Counted from the stretch's first letter, positions 29,523-38,490 are shown. The stretch: 64,000 bases of DNA from Deinococcus puniceus (GCF_001644565.1 NZ_CP011387.1:2030501-2094500); one strand, 5' to 3'. Numbers and translations: made by a program. The notes: a model not told the origin generated them from the sequence alone.

Positions 29523-30161
29523 ATGCTCACTCCCTCTAAAACACTCACCCTCACGCTGCTGGCGCTTGGCCTCGGCACGGCGCAGGCGGTCACGTTTGGC
29601 GGCCTGACCGTGACGCCGCGTGGCCCCCAGACGCTGAATCTGGAAACGGGCGCAACCGAACTGCCACAGGGCGGAACCGCCACCGACAGCCGGGGCGGAA
29701 TCAAGTTGGTGGCGTCGGCCATGCAACTGAGTCCGGGCAGCGCACTGAAGGCCCAAAACGCCACGCTGACCACGCGGCAGGGCGGCACTTTGCGGGCTCA
29801 AAACGTGACTTACGACCTGAAGGCCGGAACTCTGACTGCCACAGGCAACGTGACCTACGCCGACGCGAGACTGAAAGGCGTGACCGCCAATACCATCACA
29901 CTGTACGTAAAAACGGGATTTGTGACGGCCACAGGCGGCGTCAAGGCCACCACTCCGGCCCTGTCGGGTGCGCTACTGGTCTTCGACAGTCAGACCATGC
30001 AGACGCTGCTGGGCGGCCCCTTCAGTCTGAAAACCTCGGCTGGAGCCAAGGCGGGCGCAGCGGGAGAGCGCTTGCTGCTGGCCTTCGCGGGCAACCGCCT
30101 GACCCGCACCTCCGCACCGGACGCGGGGGCGTTGGCGCGGTTTGGGCCGTACCTGAAATAG
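29523..30161 (+). CDS. Exported OstA/LptA-like protein
   Basis: The 212-residue protein has a Sec signal peptide (LTLTLLALGLGTAQA, cleavage near 22). After it comes a beta-rich repeat of about 25-residue units, such as LRAQNVTYDLKAGTLTATGNVTYADARLKG and ITLYVKTGFVTATGGVKATTP. This matches the beta-jellyroll of LptA/LptC/OstA-N proteins. Those carry lipopolysaccharide in Gram-negatives, yet Deinococcus makes no classical LPS, so a different lipid or envelope role is inferred. It is divergent from the CRP-type gene and lies alone. Confidence 0.75.
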   Translation: MLTPSKTLTLTLLALGLGTAQAVTFGGLTVTPRGPQTLNLETGATELPQGGTATDSRGGIKLVASAMQLSPGSALKAQNATLTTRQGGTLRAQNVTYDLKAGTLTATGNVTYADARLKGVTANTITLYVKTGFVTATGGVKATTPALSGALLVFDSQTMQTLLGGPFSLKTSAGAKAGAAGERLLLAFAGNRLTRTSAPDAGALARFGPYLK

Positions 30162-30168
30162 CGAAAAT

Positions 30169-30262
30169 GTCTAAGGTCAAGGCTCTAAGAAAGGTCAAGG
30201 GCCACCCAGTGAGTGCCCCCACCCCAGCACTTTAGACCTTTGACTTTTAGACTCCTAGACGC
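30169..30262 (+). repeat. Family-2 GTCTAAG arrays in inverted pair
   Basis: Left arm GTCTAAGGTCAAGG...CTCTAAGAAAGG (30169-30198) and right arm CTTTAGACCTTTGAC...TAGACG (30230-30262), facing each other over about 30 nt and able to form a long imperfect hairpin. It lies between the convergent OstA-like gene and the 73-residue gene, so it could act as a bidirectional terminator. Confidence 0.55.
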
Positions 30263-30294
30263 TCCTCGCAGCACAGCCGAACCCGCTTGCCGCC

Positions 30295-30519
30295 CTATTC
30301 CGAATCGTTGCCTACGATCCAACCATCGATCACCTGAACCGGGGGAGACTGCAGCACGCCCACCAAGATCAAGACGTCGCTGAGGCACTGGGTTTTTACC
30401 CGGTACCACTGATCGACAATCTGAACATCCAGACGGTAAGGATCGGCAGGATTGTGCAAATCTAGGCGGTAATTGCTGATCGGATGGGTTCCGTCAGGCG
30501 CGGTGGGTACGGCAAGCAT
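30295..30519 (-). CDS. Small uncharacterised protein (74 residues)
   Basis: The start at 30519 has a good Shine-Dalgarno (GGAG, 6 nt before ATG). The product MLAVPTAPDGTHPISNYRL... is not exported, has one cysteine and a pattern suggesting a small beta-sheet protein with WYRVKTQCL. I do not recognise a family. Downstream is a family-2 repeat pair; upstream is the divergent aldehyde dehydrogenase control region. The ribosome-binding site and codon use argue that it is a real gene. Confidence 0.6.
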   Translation of the reverse strand: MLAVPTAPDGTHPISNYRLDLHNPADPYRLDVQIVDQWYRVKTQCLSDVLILVGVLQSPPVQVIDGWIVGNDSE

Positions 30520-30652
30520 GGTGACTCCTAGGCACAAGGCTTTCTGGTTCCAGGGGGGGGAACAGGGCACCGGACAAGTCGCCGGAGGAAGGTCTTGCGC
30601 CTGAGTTACTGTTCAGCTTAAAACTGCCGAGCTTGGGCTGTACTGGGAAAAA

Positions 30653-30704
30653 TTACATTCGTCGCAGTGGCTTACATTCGCCAAGTGTGAAGACTGAAAC
30701 ACTC
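30653..30704. promoter_or_regulatory. Direct repeats and inverted repeat before the ALDH gene
   Basis: TTACATTCG occurs at 30653-30661 and again at 30672-30680, 19 nt apart (nearly two helical turns). AGTGT...ACACT follows at 30685-30704. They are 130-180 nt upstream of the ATG. A regulator site is plausible; no promoter can be fixed. Confidence 0.35.
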
Positions 30705-30830
30705 GGCCCAGATCAGCGAGATTGTCCGCAAAATTTGCCGTCTGAGAAGGGTTTTGTAGCTGTGGTGGGCGCGTGTTAACCTCTGGCCTAAACCAGCATG
30801 ACCGAGCAGTACCACCCAAAGGGGGTATCC

Positions 30831-32408
30831 ATGACCGCACACCTGATGGCAGGGTTTCTGCCGTTTGAACACGAGCCTTACCACGACTTCGCCCAGCCCG
30901 CCGTGGCGCAGGCCCAGCGCGAAGCATTCGCAAAAGTCCGGGAGCAATACAGGGGCCGCACGTTCGGGCTGTACATCGGCGGCGAGCGGGTAGAGGGCCA
31001 AGGCTCCTACGAGGTTCGCAACCCCGCCGACACCCGCGAAGTGGTCTGGTGCTTTCCCAAAGCCAGCGCCCAGCAACGGGACGAAGCGGTTGCCGCCGCG
31101 CAGCACGCCTTCGAGACGTGGCGCTTTTCCGATCCGTTGCAGCGAGCCAGTATTTTCAAGCGGGCCGCCGAACTGCTGCGGGCGCGGCGCATGGAATTTA
31201 ACGCTGTGATGACGCTGGAAAACGGCAAGAACTGGGCCGAAGCCGACGGCGAAGTGGCCGAATCGGTAGATCATTTTGAAGTGTTTGCCCGCGAAACCTT
31301 GCGCTGGGCCGAGGGCAAACCCGTGTACCCTATGCCCGACGAACACGTGACCACCGTGTACGAACCGTTGGGCGTGGTGGTCTGTATCAGCCCGTGGAAC
31401 TTTCCGAGTGCTATTCCGCTGGGCATGGCCTTGGGCGCACTGGCGGCGGGCAATACCGTAATTTGGAAACCAGCCAGTGAAACGCCGCTGTCGAGCCTGC
31501 TGATGCTGGAATTGCTGTTTGAGGCGGGCTTGCCCAGAAACACGGTGCAGTTTCTGACCGGAACCGATGACGTATTGGGTGACCCCCTCGTCGACAACCC
31601 ACAGGTGCGAATGATCGCCTTCACGGGCAGCAAGGAAATCGGCTGCCGGATCGTGGAACGCGCCGCCAAAGTGCAACCGGGCCAGAAGTGGATCAAGCGT
31701 GTGATGGCCGAAATGGGCGGCAAAGACCCGACGGTGGTGTGTGCCGACGGAGACGTGGAAGCCGCAGCGGTGGGGATCGTGCAGGCGGCGTTCGGGTACG
31801 CGGGCCAGAAGTGCAGCGCCTGTAGCCGGGTCATTGCTGAAGACGGCGTGTACGACGCCTTGCTTGATCGTGTAACCGAACTGGCGCGGGGTCTGAAGGT
31901 GGGCCTGCCGGAAGACAACGGGGCCATAGGGCCAGTGATTCATGCCGGAAGCGCCGAGCGGATTGGGCGGGCGGTAGAAGCCGGACAGAAGACGGCGCGG
32001 CTGGTGCTGGGCGGCGAGACCCCCGATATGGGCGACAGACAAGGCGGCTACGTCTCCCCTACCATCTTTGCCGATGTCGACCCCCGCGATCCCCTGTTTC
32101 AAGAGGAAATCTTTGGCCCGGTGCTGGCGTTTACTCGCGCCCGCGACTGGCAACACGCCATAGACCTCGCCAACGATTCGGACTATGGCCTGACCGCCGC
32201 CTTCTACAGCCGCGACCCCCACAAAATCAGCGAGGCGCGGCGGCGAATGCATGTGGGCAACCTGTACATCAACCGCAAATGCACGGGCGCACTGTCTGGC
32301 ACGCACGCGTTTGGCGGCTACGGCATGAGCGGCACGAATGCCAAGGTGGGCGGCCCGGATTATCTGTTCTGGTTTTTGCAGACGAAGACGGTGGCGCAGA
32401 GGTACTGA
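30831..32408 (+). CDS. Aldehyde dehydrogenase, P5C-dehydrogenase-like
   Basis: The 525-residue NAD(P)+ enzyme oxidises an aldehyde, probably glutamate semialdehyde or a similar amino-acid semialdehyde. It shows VVCISPWNFPSAIP (about 180), FTGSKEIGCRI, the catalytic Glu in AEMGGKDPTVV and the nucleophile Cys in GYAGQKCSACSR (about residue 325), plus the PruA-like C-terminus FGGYGMSGTNAKVGGPDY. It is clearly paralogous to the rocA gene at 41633, but it is not in the proline operon, so its substrate may differ. Start ATG 30831 follows AAGGGGGTAT; an ATG at 30798 has no ribosome-binding site. Confidence 0.88.
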   Translation: MTAHLMAGFLPFEHEPYHDFAQPAVAQAQREAFAKVREQYRGRTFGLYIGGERVEGQGSYEVRNPADTREVVWCFPKASAQQRDEAVAAAQHAFETWRFSDPLQRASIFKRAAELLRARRMEFNAVMTLENGKNWAEADGEVAESVDHFEVFARETLRWAEGKPVYPMPDEHVTTVYEPLGVVVCISPWNFPSAIPLGMALGALAAGNTVIWKPASETPLSSLLMLELLFEAGLPRNTVQFLTGTDDVLGDPLVDNPQVRMIAFTGSKEIGCRIVERAAKVQPGQKWIKRVMAEMGGKDPTVVCADGDVEAAAVGIVQAAFGYAGQKCSACSRVIAEDGVYDALLDRVTELARGLKVGLPEDNGAIGPVIHAGSAERIGRAVEAGQKTARLVLGGETPDMGDRQGGYVSPTIFADVDPRDPLFQEEIFGPVLAFTRARDWQHAIDLANDSDYGLTAAFYSRDPHKISEARRRMHVGNLYINRKCTGALSGTHAFGGYGMSGTNAKVGGPDYLFWFLQTKTVAQRY

Positions 32409-32418
32409 GGAAAGGATT

Positions 32419-32442
32419 GTCTAAGGGTCGAGAGTCTAAGGG
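32419..32442 (+). repeat. Family-2 GTCTAAG array
   Basis: Units GTCTAAGG-GTCGAGA-GTCTAAGG directly behind the ALDH stop, leading into a family-3 repeat. Confidence 0.55.
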
Positions 32443-32452
32443 ATTAAGAAGG

Positions 32453-32553
32453 GCATTCGCTGACGCTCACTCACCCCCTCCCCAACCCACTGCTTCGCAG
32501 CTCTGCGAGTCCCCCTCTCCTACGCAGCTGTACCAGCCAAGGGAGAGGGAGTA
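32453..32553 (+). repeat. Family-3 intergenic repeat, copy 2
   Basis: GCTGACGCTCACTCACCCCCTC at the left, TGCTTCGCAGCTCTGCGAGT in the middle and CCAAGGGAGAGGGAGTAAC at the right; the outer CCCCCTC and GAGGGAG can pair. Confidence 0.6.
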
Positions 32554-32605
32554 ACACAAAGTTTCACAAGTCCCCTTAGACCCCCCCACAACCTAAACTG
32601 TCCCC

Positions 32606-33115
32606 ATGACCGACGCCCCCACCCCAGACCGCAATGAACGCGCCCAGATCGCCTTTGCCCGCCTGCTGCCCAAGCTGTTTCGCGGCGGGCAGGCGTTTGT
32701 AGGTGTAGAAGCCACGCTGTCGGGCTTAGATGCCGAGACCGCTTGCCAACGCCCCCCGCACCTACCGCACAGCGTAGCCGAACTGCTGGCCCACGTGAAT
32801 TGGTGGAACCGCTGGATGCTGGCAATTATCGAAGAAGGCCGCGCTCAGCCCTACCCTGCCCACGCCGCCGAAACATGGCCCGCCGTTCAGGAATCCGATT
32901 GGCGGCGCACCCGCAACGACTTTTACGAACTGCTGGCCCGCATAGACCCACACGCCGCCCGCCCTGACCTTGCCAGCCCGGTGAACCACGAGGAAACCAT
33001 TGGCGAACTGTTGGCCGATATGGCCCTGCACACGGCGCACCACTTTGGCCAAATTGTGACCGTGCGGCAGGCATTGGGAGCATGGCCTCCAGCGGGGGGC
33101 GGCGATACGTGGTGA
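32606..33115 (+). CDS. DinB-superfamily protein
   Basis: The 169-residue four-helix-bundle protein has the DinB metal-site histidines in ELLAHVNWWNRWM (about residue 63) and in MALHTAHHFGQIVTVRQ (about 143). These proteins often act as thiol-dependent transferases and are expanded in Deinococcus. Individual roles are mostly unknown. The ATG is 52 nt after the family-3 repeat and no Shine-Dalgarno is clear. The gene is followed by a family-1 repeat. Confidence 0.85.
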   Translation: MTDAPTPDRNERAQIAFARLLPKLFRGGQAFVGVEATLSGLDAETACQRPPHLPHSVAELLAHVNWWNRWMLAIIEEGRAQPYPAHAAETWPAVQESDWRRTRNDFYELLARIDPHAARPDLASPVNHEETIGELLADMALHTAHHFGQIVTVRQALGAWPPAGGGDTW

Positions 33116-33120
33116 GGCGG

Positions 33121-33207
33121 GCAAACCCCCTCAAAGAGGAGCGCAAAATCAGTTGTCCTCCCCTTAAGGGGGGGCATTGCGAAGCAATGGGGGGGTTCAC
33201 CTTCCAT
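33121..33207 (-). repeat. Family-1 palindromic element, copy F, inverted
   Basis: Read on the minus strand it gives GGAAGGTGAACCCCCCC, an ATTGCTTCGCAAT hairpin, C-run, AAGGGGAGGACAACTG and GCGCTCC...GAGGGGGTTTGC. The right side is shortened: the CTGCGAAGCAG part is missing. It separates the DinB and aminotransferase genes. Confidence 0.75.
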
Positions 33208-33239
33208 CTCCATTCTCTCTGCATAAAAGGCCCCCAACC

Positions 33240-34583
33240 ATGACCCAGACCGCCCCAACGCCCGCCGATCAACCCATTCAGTCCACCACATCCAGCGTGT
33301 TTTACCGCTCCAGCAAGGCTTACCCAGTGGCCGTGCGGGGCGAAGGCGTGTATCTGTACGATTCGGACGGCAAGCGCTATCTGGACGGCAGTTCCGGGGC
33401 GTTGGTGGCAAATATCGGGCATGGGCGGGCAGAAGTTGGTGAGGCGATGGCGGCGCAGGCCCGCACTCTGGCGTTTGTGCACGGCTCGCAGTTCACGTCG
33501 CCAGTGTTGGAGGAATACACGGCACGGCTGGCGGCCTTTCTGGACTTGCCGAATTACCGATTTTGGGCCGTATCGGGCGGATCGGAGGCCACCGAAAGCG
33601 CCATTAAATTAGCGCGGCAATACCACGCCGAGCGGGGCGACACGGCAAGGTTCAAGATTGTGACGCGGATTCCCAGTTATCACGGGGCGTCGCTGGGAGC
33701 GCTGGCGGCCAGTGGCATGGGCGCACGCCGCAGCCTGTACTTGCCGCTGATGCGTGAGGATGCGTGGCCCAAAATGCCCAAGCCTGACCCGGCGCTCAGT
33801 GGAGAAGCCGACGCTGAACGCCTGCGGGCCGTGCTGGAAGCGGCGGGGCCAGAGTCGGTGGCGGCGGTGATGGTGGAACCTGTGGTGGGCGCGTCGGATG
33901 CGGCGCTGTCGCCGGGGGCGGGCTATCACACGCGCCTGCACGCGATTTGCAAGGAATACGGCGTGCTGCTGATTGCCGATGAAGTGATGAGCGGCATGGG
34001 CCGCTGCGGCGTTCCGCTGGCCGTCCGTCTGACCGATCCCGTGACGCCCGACATCGTGGTACTGGGCAAAGGGCTGGCGGCAGGGTACGCACCCCTCGCC
34101 GGACTGATGGCAAGCGCCGAGATTTACGACACCGTGATGGGCGGCAGCGGCGCATTCAAGCACGGATTCACCTACGCGGGCCACCCGGTCAGCGTGGCGG
34201 CGGGCCTGAGCGTGTTGGACATCGTGGAGCGGGAAGGCTTGGTGGCAAAGGCACAAGAACGCGGCGCACACCTGCTGGCCGGACTACGTGAATTGAAAGC
34301 CAAATACGCACAGGTGTTGGAGGTGCGAGGGCAAGGGCTGCTGCTGGGCATGGTGCTGGGCAATCCGGCCACTGGGGAAGCTTACCCGACACCCGGTTTG
34401 GCCGAGCGGGTAGCCGCCGCTGCACGGGCACGCGGCCTGATCACCTACCCCGGAAGTGGCGCGCTAGACAGCGTGCGCGGCGATCATCTGCTGTTGGGGC
34501 CACCGCTGAGTATCTCGGCGGCAGAAGTGGAAGAAATGCTGGCAGCGCTGGATGGGGCGCTGGGAGAGAGCAGCACTGGCTGA
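33240..34583 (+). CDS. Class III aminotransferase (aspartate aminotransferase family)
   Basis: The 447-residue PLP enzyme shows DGSSGALVANIGHGRAEV, AVSGGSEATESAIKLARQYH, the PLP aspartate in LIADEVMSGMGR and the Schiff-base lysine in VVLGKGLAAGYAPLAGLM (about residue 280). It resembles omega-amino acid/pyruvate and BioA-like aminotransferases of the 'aspartate aminotransferase family' group; the substrate cannot be stated. CATAAA lies 14 nt before the ATG, fitting a very short leader. A terminator hairpin follows 20 nt after the stop. Confidence 0.87.
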   Translation: MTQTAPTPADQPIQSTTSSVFYRSSKAYPVAVRGEGVYLYDSDGKRYLDGSSGALVANIGHGRAEVGEAMAAQARTLAFVHGSQFTSPVLEEYTARLAAFLDLPNYRFWAVSGGSEATESAIKLARQYHAERGDTARFKIVTRIPSYHGASLGALAASGMGARRSLYLPLMREDAWPKMPKPDPALSGEADAERLRAVLEAAGPESVAAVMVEPVVGASDAALSPGAGYHTRLHAICKEYGVLLIADEVMSGMGRCGVPLAVRLTDPVTPDIVVLGKGLAAGYAPLAGLMASAEIYDTVMGGSGAFKHGFTYAGHPVSVAAGLSVLDIVEREGLVAKAQERGAHLLAGLRELKAKYAQVLEVRGQGLLLGMVLGNPATGEAYPTPGLAERVAAAARARGLITYPGSGALDSVRGDHLLLGPPLSISAAEVEEMLAALDGALGESSTG

Positions 34584-34603
34584 ACCCGATTACCTACAAG
34601 AAC

Positions 34604-34650
34604 CTGCCCCAGATTCCTGCTGACCAAGCGAGACTGGGGCAGATTTAGTT
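34604..34650. terminator. Hairpin between convergent genes
   Basis: CTGCCCCAG (34604-34612) pairs with CTGGGGCAG (34634-34642), followed by ATTTAGTT. It ends the aminotransferase transcript and may serve the convergent lycopene cyclase gene too. Confidence 0.6.
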
Positions 34651-34685
34651 GTGAAAACTTGATTCGGTAAAATCAGATCAACAAC

Positions 34686-36239
34686 CTACTCCGCTGCAAC
34701 CTCGGCCTTGGCTTCTTCCAACCGCTGGCCCTCTTCGTGCGTTACATCGGCCAAATTTTCGCGCAGTTCGGCCAACTTCTCCTCACGGTCTACATTGGGG
34801 TCTAGGCCGTTGGCGTCGGCGCTTCCGGTGGCTCCCTGCATGCCGTCTTCTACAATTTCATGCTGGTCTTCACGCTGGCTCTGTTCGGGTTGGGTCATAC
34901 CTGAGCCTGAAGCATGAGCATGAAGGCCCGCCGGGAAAAAGGTCAAGGCCGTATTTATGGACGGCTGGGCCGAGAACACAGACCCCAACGCCCGCACACT
35001 GACGCTGGACGCCGCCACCGCCGCCTCTACCAACCGCAGGCGCACCGAATTGGGGGCGTGGGCAAACACGCGCAGCATGGTGCGGGCCAAAGCGGGCGTA
35101 GGCGTGCGCGGGGCTAAAAAGGCGTGCCAGTGCGTGGCAGGTAGCCTAAAAAATGAGTGGAAGAAGGCGGGGAGGCCATCTGCCGGAAGCCTCAGCAGGG
35201 CGTCCAGTCCCATTAACCCAAGTTCGCGGGCGGCGCGGCGTTCGGGGGGCCAGAGGGCGTGCCACGCGGCTTGGGTGGCTCCTTCTCCATCGGGCAGGGC
35301 GTCGGCTATAGCCTGCGCTACCGCCGGAGCATCGGCCAACGCCCCCGACACCTGAAACCCGCTGACCGGATGCACCAAGCCGCCCGCCGCGCCGTAAGCC
35401 AGCACCGGGCCGGGTTCGGGGGCCGCCGTATTCATGGGGAAGGCCACCCACTCGGTAAATTCTATGTGGCTGGGAGGCGTGCCAGCCGCGTTCAGGCGGG
35501 CGTGCAGGCGGGCTTCCAACTCGGTGCGGGTCAGGCCGGGGCGGGCCACCAGACTGGTTTCCTGCACGAAGTACCGCTGCCCGCCGAGGTGCATGGCATA
35601 CAGGAAAGTAGGGGCGGCATCCGGCAGCAAATTGGAAGGCTGCCGCCAATCCATCCAAACCATCGCGCCGGGTGCGCTGGGTGGGTGGGCAAAAGTGGCC
35701 GTAATACCATAAGCCGTTTGCAGGGCCGCGCCGCCCGGATGCGTGGGCTGCGTGAGGGTGCCGCCATGCCCCCCCGCATCCACGATTACGCGGGCGGGCC
35801 AGCGTTCGCCCGCCGCGCCGTGCGCCAGCAGCAACGCGCCGGGGATAGAACGAGGATCGGCACGAAGGACGGTGCCCTGCGTCCAAGTCAGATTCTTTCC
35901 TGCGCGGGCCAGCATGGACTCCAGCAGCGCGGCGTTGTCTATCAGCGCATACGGGCGCGTGAGGGCGGTGGCTTTCGGCCCGGTGTAAGCCCGCACATCA
36001 GCCCACACGTCAGCGGTGCAGGCGCGTGCCCAAGCAGGCAATTCGTCCAGCCACGCGCCGTAGGTGGGCGCAAAACGCCGGGGCGGATGCGGGGCCACGA
36101 GGCGCACCTGGAGGCCGCGCACCGCCAGTTCAGCCGCCAACGCCACACCCGCTGGGCCGCCGCCGATCACTAGAACATCGGTCATGGGGCTGTCTGTGGA
36201 GGTGGCATGTGGAAGGCTGGCCGCCGTGTCGTGCTGCAT
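34686..36239 (-). CDS. crtLm: Lycopene cyclase (CrtLm type) with 70-residue C-terminal add-on
   Basis: The flavoprotein-like enzyme cyclises one end of lycopene-type carotenoids in the pathway to deinoxanthin. It has a dinucleotide-binding DVLVIGGGPAGVALAAELA (about residue 20), PTYGAWLDELP, YGAAGGLVHPVSGFQVSGAL and FFPAGLHAHASGSG at about 440, typical of the Deinococcus and plant CrtL family. From Met448 (ATG 34898) a different, highly charged 70-residue segment continues to the stop. It begins MTQPEQSQ and is rich in Glu, Asp and Asn, and looks like an independent small protein fused in frame. ATG 36185 (MTDVLVIGGG) is an alternative start. Confidence 0.82.
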   Translation of the reverse strand: MQHDTAASLPHATSTDSPMTDVLVIGGGPAGVALAAELAVRGLQVRLVAPHPPRRFAPTYGAWLDELPAWARACTADVWADVRAYTGPKATALTRPYALIDNAALLESMLARAGKNLTWTQGTVLRADPRSIPGALLLAHGAAGERWPARVIVDAGGHGGTLTQPTHPGGAALQTAYGITATFAHPPSAPGAMVWMDWRQPSNLLPDAAPTFLYAMHLGGQRYFVQETSLVARPGLTRTELEARLHARLNAAGTPPSHIEFTEWVAFPMNTAAPEPGPVLAYGAAGGLVHPVSGFQVSGALADAPAVAQAIADALPDGEGATQAAWHALWPPERRAARELGLMGLDALLRLPADGLPAFFHSFFRLPATHWHAFLAPRTPTPALARTMLRVFAHAPNSVRLRLVEAAVAASSVSVRALGSVFSAQPSINTALTFFPAGLHAHASGSGMTQPEQSQREDQHEIVEDGMQGATGSADANGLDPNVDREEKLAELRENLADVTHEEGQRLEEAKAEVAAE

Positions 36240-36307
36240 TCGGCTCAGCCTAGCGCGGGCCGGGGCGGGGGGAGTGTGGGGATTGATTCTGGGGAGGGCT
36301 GGGGATT

Positions 36308-36429
36308 GTCTAAGGGTCTAGGGTCTAAGGTGATGGGGCAGGGTGTCGCTGAATTGCTCCAGCACGGAGCAACAGCCTGAGCCTAAGCCAGCAGCCCTCC
36401 TTAGACCCTTAGACCCTAGACTCATAGAC
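36308..36429 (+). repeat. Family-2 arrays as a large inverted pair
   Basis: GTCTAAGG-GTCTAGG-GTCTAAGG at 36308-36330 faces CCTTAGACCCTTAGACCC at 36399-36416 and more of the same to 36429. Between them is a perfect hairpin TTGCTCC-agcac-GGAGCAA (36354-36372). The intergenic interval 36240-36567 (328 nt) holds only this structure. Confidence 0.65.
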
Positions 36430-36567
36430 GCCCTTCGCCCTAGCCACCACACTCCAATTTCCACCGCCAAAACATCAGCAAATGCTCAAGGCCCGCGCAG
36501 GCTTCCCCCAAGGCCGGAGTGTGCCCCAAGTGCCCGCAGGCCGCCGCCGCACCCGCTAGCGTGAGTC

Positions 36568-37482
36568 ATGTTCAAGGCCAGCTCCTCAATTCCTCATTCC
36601 ACCGCTCGCCCCCGCCGCGCCCGCACCGCCGCGCTGCTGATAGGGGCCGTGTCTCTGCCGCTGCTGATCGCCGCCTGCTCGCCGCAAAACGCGCAGGAGA
36701 ACCTCAACCGCGTGGTGTCCACTCGTGGCCTAGACGTGAAGTACAACCAGCGCTACGGCCCCGATGCCCGCAACGTGCTTGACGTGTATTCGCCCGAAGG
36801 CGTGACCAACGCACCCGTCGTACTGTTTATTCACGGTGGCTCTTGGGAAGGCGGCGACAAGGAAGGCCACAAGTTTGCAGGCGAATCGTTGGCACGTGCC
36901 GGGTACGTGACGGGCGTGATGAATTACCGCCTCGCCCCCACCAACCGCTACCCCAGCTACGTGCAGGACGCCGCCGCCGCCCTGAAGTGGATGCGCGACA
37001 ACGCCAAGTCGGTAGGCGGCAACCCCGACAACCTGTTCGTGATGGGCCACTCGGCGGGCGGGTTCAATGCTGTAGAAGCCGTGGTCAACGAACGCTGGCT
37101 GCGTGAGGCGGGCGTGCCGATTGCCAGTGTGCGCGGCGTGATCGGCATTGCCGGGCCGTATTCCTACGATTTCCGCGACTTCCCCAGTGCCCGTGCCTTC
37201 CCGGTAGGCGGCAACCCCGACGACATCATGCCAGACCGCCATGTCCGCAAAGACGCGCCCCCGCACCTGCTGCTGGTGGCCGAAAACGACAGCGTGGTGT
37301 ACCCGATGAACGCCGTGAATATGGAAGCGGCCCTGAAAGCGGCGGGCATTCCCGTGACGCGCAACGTGATTCCCCGCGTCAACCATGTGACGATCATGGC
37401 GGCGGTGGCGCGGCCTCTGACCTTCTTAGGGAATACGCGCCAGCAGGCGATTGACTTTATAGAGAAGTACCGGGCGCGGTAA
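36568..37482 (+). CDS. Lipoprotein alpha/beta-hydrolase (carboxylesterase-like)
   Basis: The 304-residue protein has a signal peptide with a lipobox (LLIAAC, lipidated Cys about residue 38), so it is anchored outside the cytoplasm. The alpha/beta-hydrolase core shows the HGG oxyanion motif (LFIHGGSW, about 90), the nucleophile elbow MGHSAGGF (Ser about residue 166), the Asp in [10 protein letters not shown] and His in RVNHVTI. The motifs fit the esterase/lipase HSL-like or BD-FAE group. Substrate unknown. It is convergent with recO, with a GTCTGAGG inverted pair between the two stops. Confidence 0.87.
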   Translation: MFKASSSIPHSTARPRRARTAALLIGAVSLPLLIAACSPQNAQENLNRVVSTRGLDVKYNQRYGPDARNVLDVYSPEGVTNAPVVLFIHGGSWEGGDKEGHKFAGESLARAGYVTGVMNYRLAPTNRYPSYVQDAAAALKWMRDNAKSVGGNPDNLFVMGHSAGGFNAVEAVVNERWLREAGVPIASVRGVIGIAGPYSYDFRDFPSARAFPVGGNPDDIMPDRHVRKDAPPHLLLVAENDSVVYPMNAVNMEAALKAAGIPVTRNVIPRVNHVTIMAAVARPLTFLGNTRQQAIDFIEKYRAR

Positions 37483-37487
37483 GGAAC

Positions 37488-37530
37488 GTCTGAGGGTCTG
37501 AGAAGGGCAACTGCCCAGATTAGACCCTCA
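37488..37530. repeat. Family-2 inverted pair giving the recO stop codon
   Basis: GTCTGAGGGTCTGAGA (37488-37503) faces TTAGACCCTCA (37520-37530). On the minus strand the right arm supplies the last codons AGG GTC TAA of recO. The pair likely works as a bidirectional terminator for convergent genes. Confidence 0.55.
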
Positions 37531-38257
37531 CGCTTTCTTGCGGCTGGGGCACCAGCTGCCGCCAGCTTTGCACGTTGCCGACCTGCACGGTCACGAAGCG
37601 CTCCAGTGCCCGCCACAGCATGGCCCGCTGCTCGGTGGGCACGGGCGCTTCTATGCTCGCGCGGACGCTTCGGCGCACGGCGTAGCGCACAAAATCTAGC
37701 GCTTCGGGCGGATAGGCGGGCAGACTGGCGCAGTTGCTACACAACATCTGGCCCCCCAGCGGGTCAGGGTGCGCGGGCTGATCTGCGCCGCAGCGGGCAC
37801 AGCGGGCCGTTTGCGCCACGAATCCGGCGAGGCCCAGCAGCTTGAATCCCATCACCAGTGCTACCCATTCCGGGTCAGGCTGATGAGAGATACCGCGTAA
37901 GGCCCCGGCGAACAGTTCGAAGGCCTGCTCGGTAAATTCCCCTTCCTGAAACAGGGCGTCGGCCAATTCCGCCATCAGGTGGGCAAAGGCGTAGCGCTCC
38001 GGCTCGGCCAGCTTGGGCAATGCGCCTTCCAGCACGGCTTGCTGCACGCTGGCAAGGTCAGATTGCGGTGTCTGGTAAATCTGGATGCCCACATGATGAA
38101 ACAGGTTCAGGCGACTGGCAAGTGGCCCACGCACGCCGCCACGTGCAATGGCCTTCAGCTTGCCCTGCGGCGTGAGCAGCGTGACGATAATGTCGCCCGC
38201 AGGCGTGACCCGGCGGCGAATGACGATGCCGCTGCGGTTGACGGTTCTAGACCTCAC
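37520..38257 (-). CDS. recO: DNA repair protein RecO
   Basis: RecO works with RecR and RecF to load RecA onto SSB-coated DNA; Deinococcus lacks RecBC, so the RecFOR route is central. The 245-residue protein has an N-terminal OB fold ([23 protein letters not shown]), a helical middle and a zinc site formed by CARCGAD (about 158) and CSNCAS (about 178). The start is GTG 38257 ([10 protein letters not shown]). TAGACTAG lies just before it, suggesting a leaderless mRNA. Its stop comes from a family-2 repeat. Confidence 0.92.
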   Translation of the reverse strand: MRSRTVNRSGIVIRRRVTPAGDIIVTLLTPQGKLKAIARGGVRGPLASRLNLFHHVGIQIYQTPQSDLASVQQAVLEGALPKLAEPERYAFAHLMAELADALFQEGEFTEQAFELFAGALRGISHQPDPEWVALVMGFKLLGLAGFVAQTARCARCGADQPAHPDPLGGQMLCSNCASLPAYPPEALDFVRYAVRRSVRASIEAPVPTEQRAMLWRALERFVTVQVGNVQSWRQLVPQPQESVRV

Positions 38258-38324
38258 GCCCCTAGTCTAGTGCGGCGGCGGGCAAGAAACGGGGCGAGGG
38301 GGCACGGTTGGGCGGAAGCGCTGG

Positions 38325-38432
38325 CGTGTAAACCCCCCCGTTGCTCTGCAACGCCCCCCCTTAGAGGTGGGGAAATCTTTTGGCCTCCCTTTGAGCGAAG
38401 GTGGCTGCAAAGCAGACGGAGGGGTTCCCTTT
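38325..38432 (+). repeat. Family-1 palindromic element, copy G
   Basis: AACCCCCCC, hairpin GTTGCTCTGCAAC, arms CCCCTTAGAGGTGGGG and GGCCTCCCTTTGAGCG, CTGCAAAGCAG hairpin and GGAGGGGTTCCC. It fills the divergent gap between recO and the FBP-type gene. Confidence 0.75.
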
Positions 38433-38490
38433 TCCACCCGCAAGGCGTGCCCAAGCCCACCTTCCGCCCCCCAAAGCTCCGCTTAAACTG

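Noticed and set aside
36308..36429. Telomere-like CCCTTAGA/CCCTAGA repeats
   Set aside because: Similarity to eukaryotic telomere heptamers is superficial; the arrays are short, internal and tied to gene ends.
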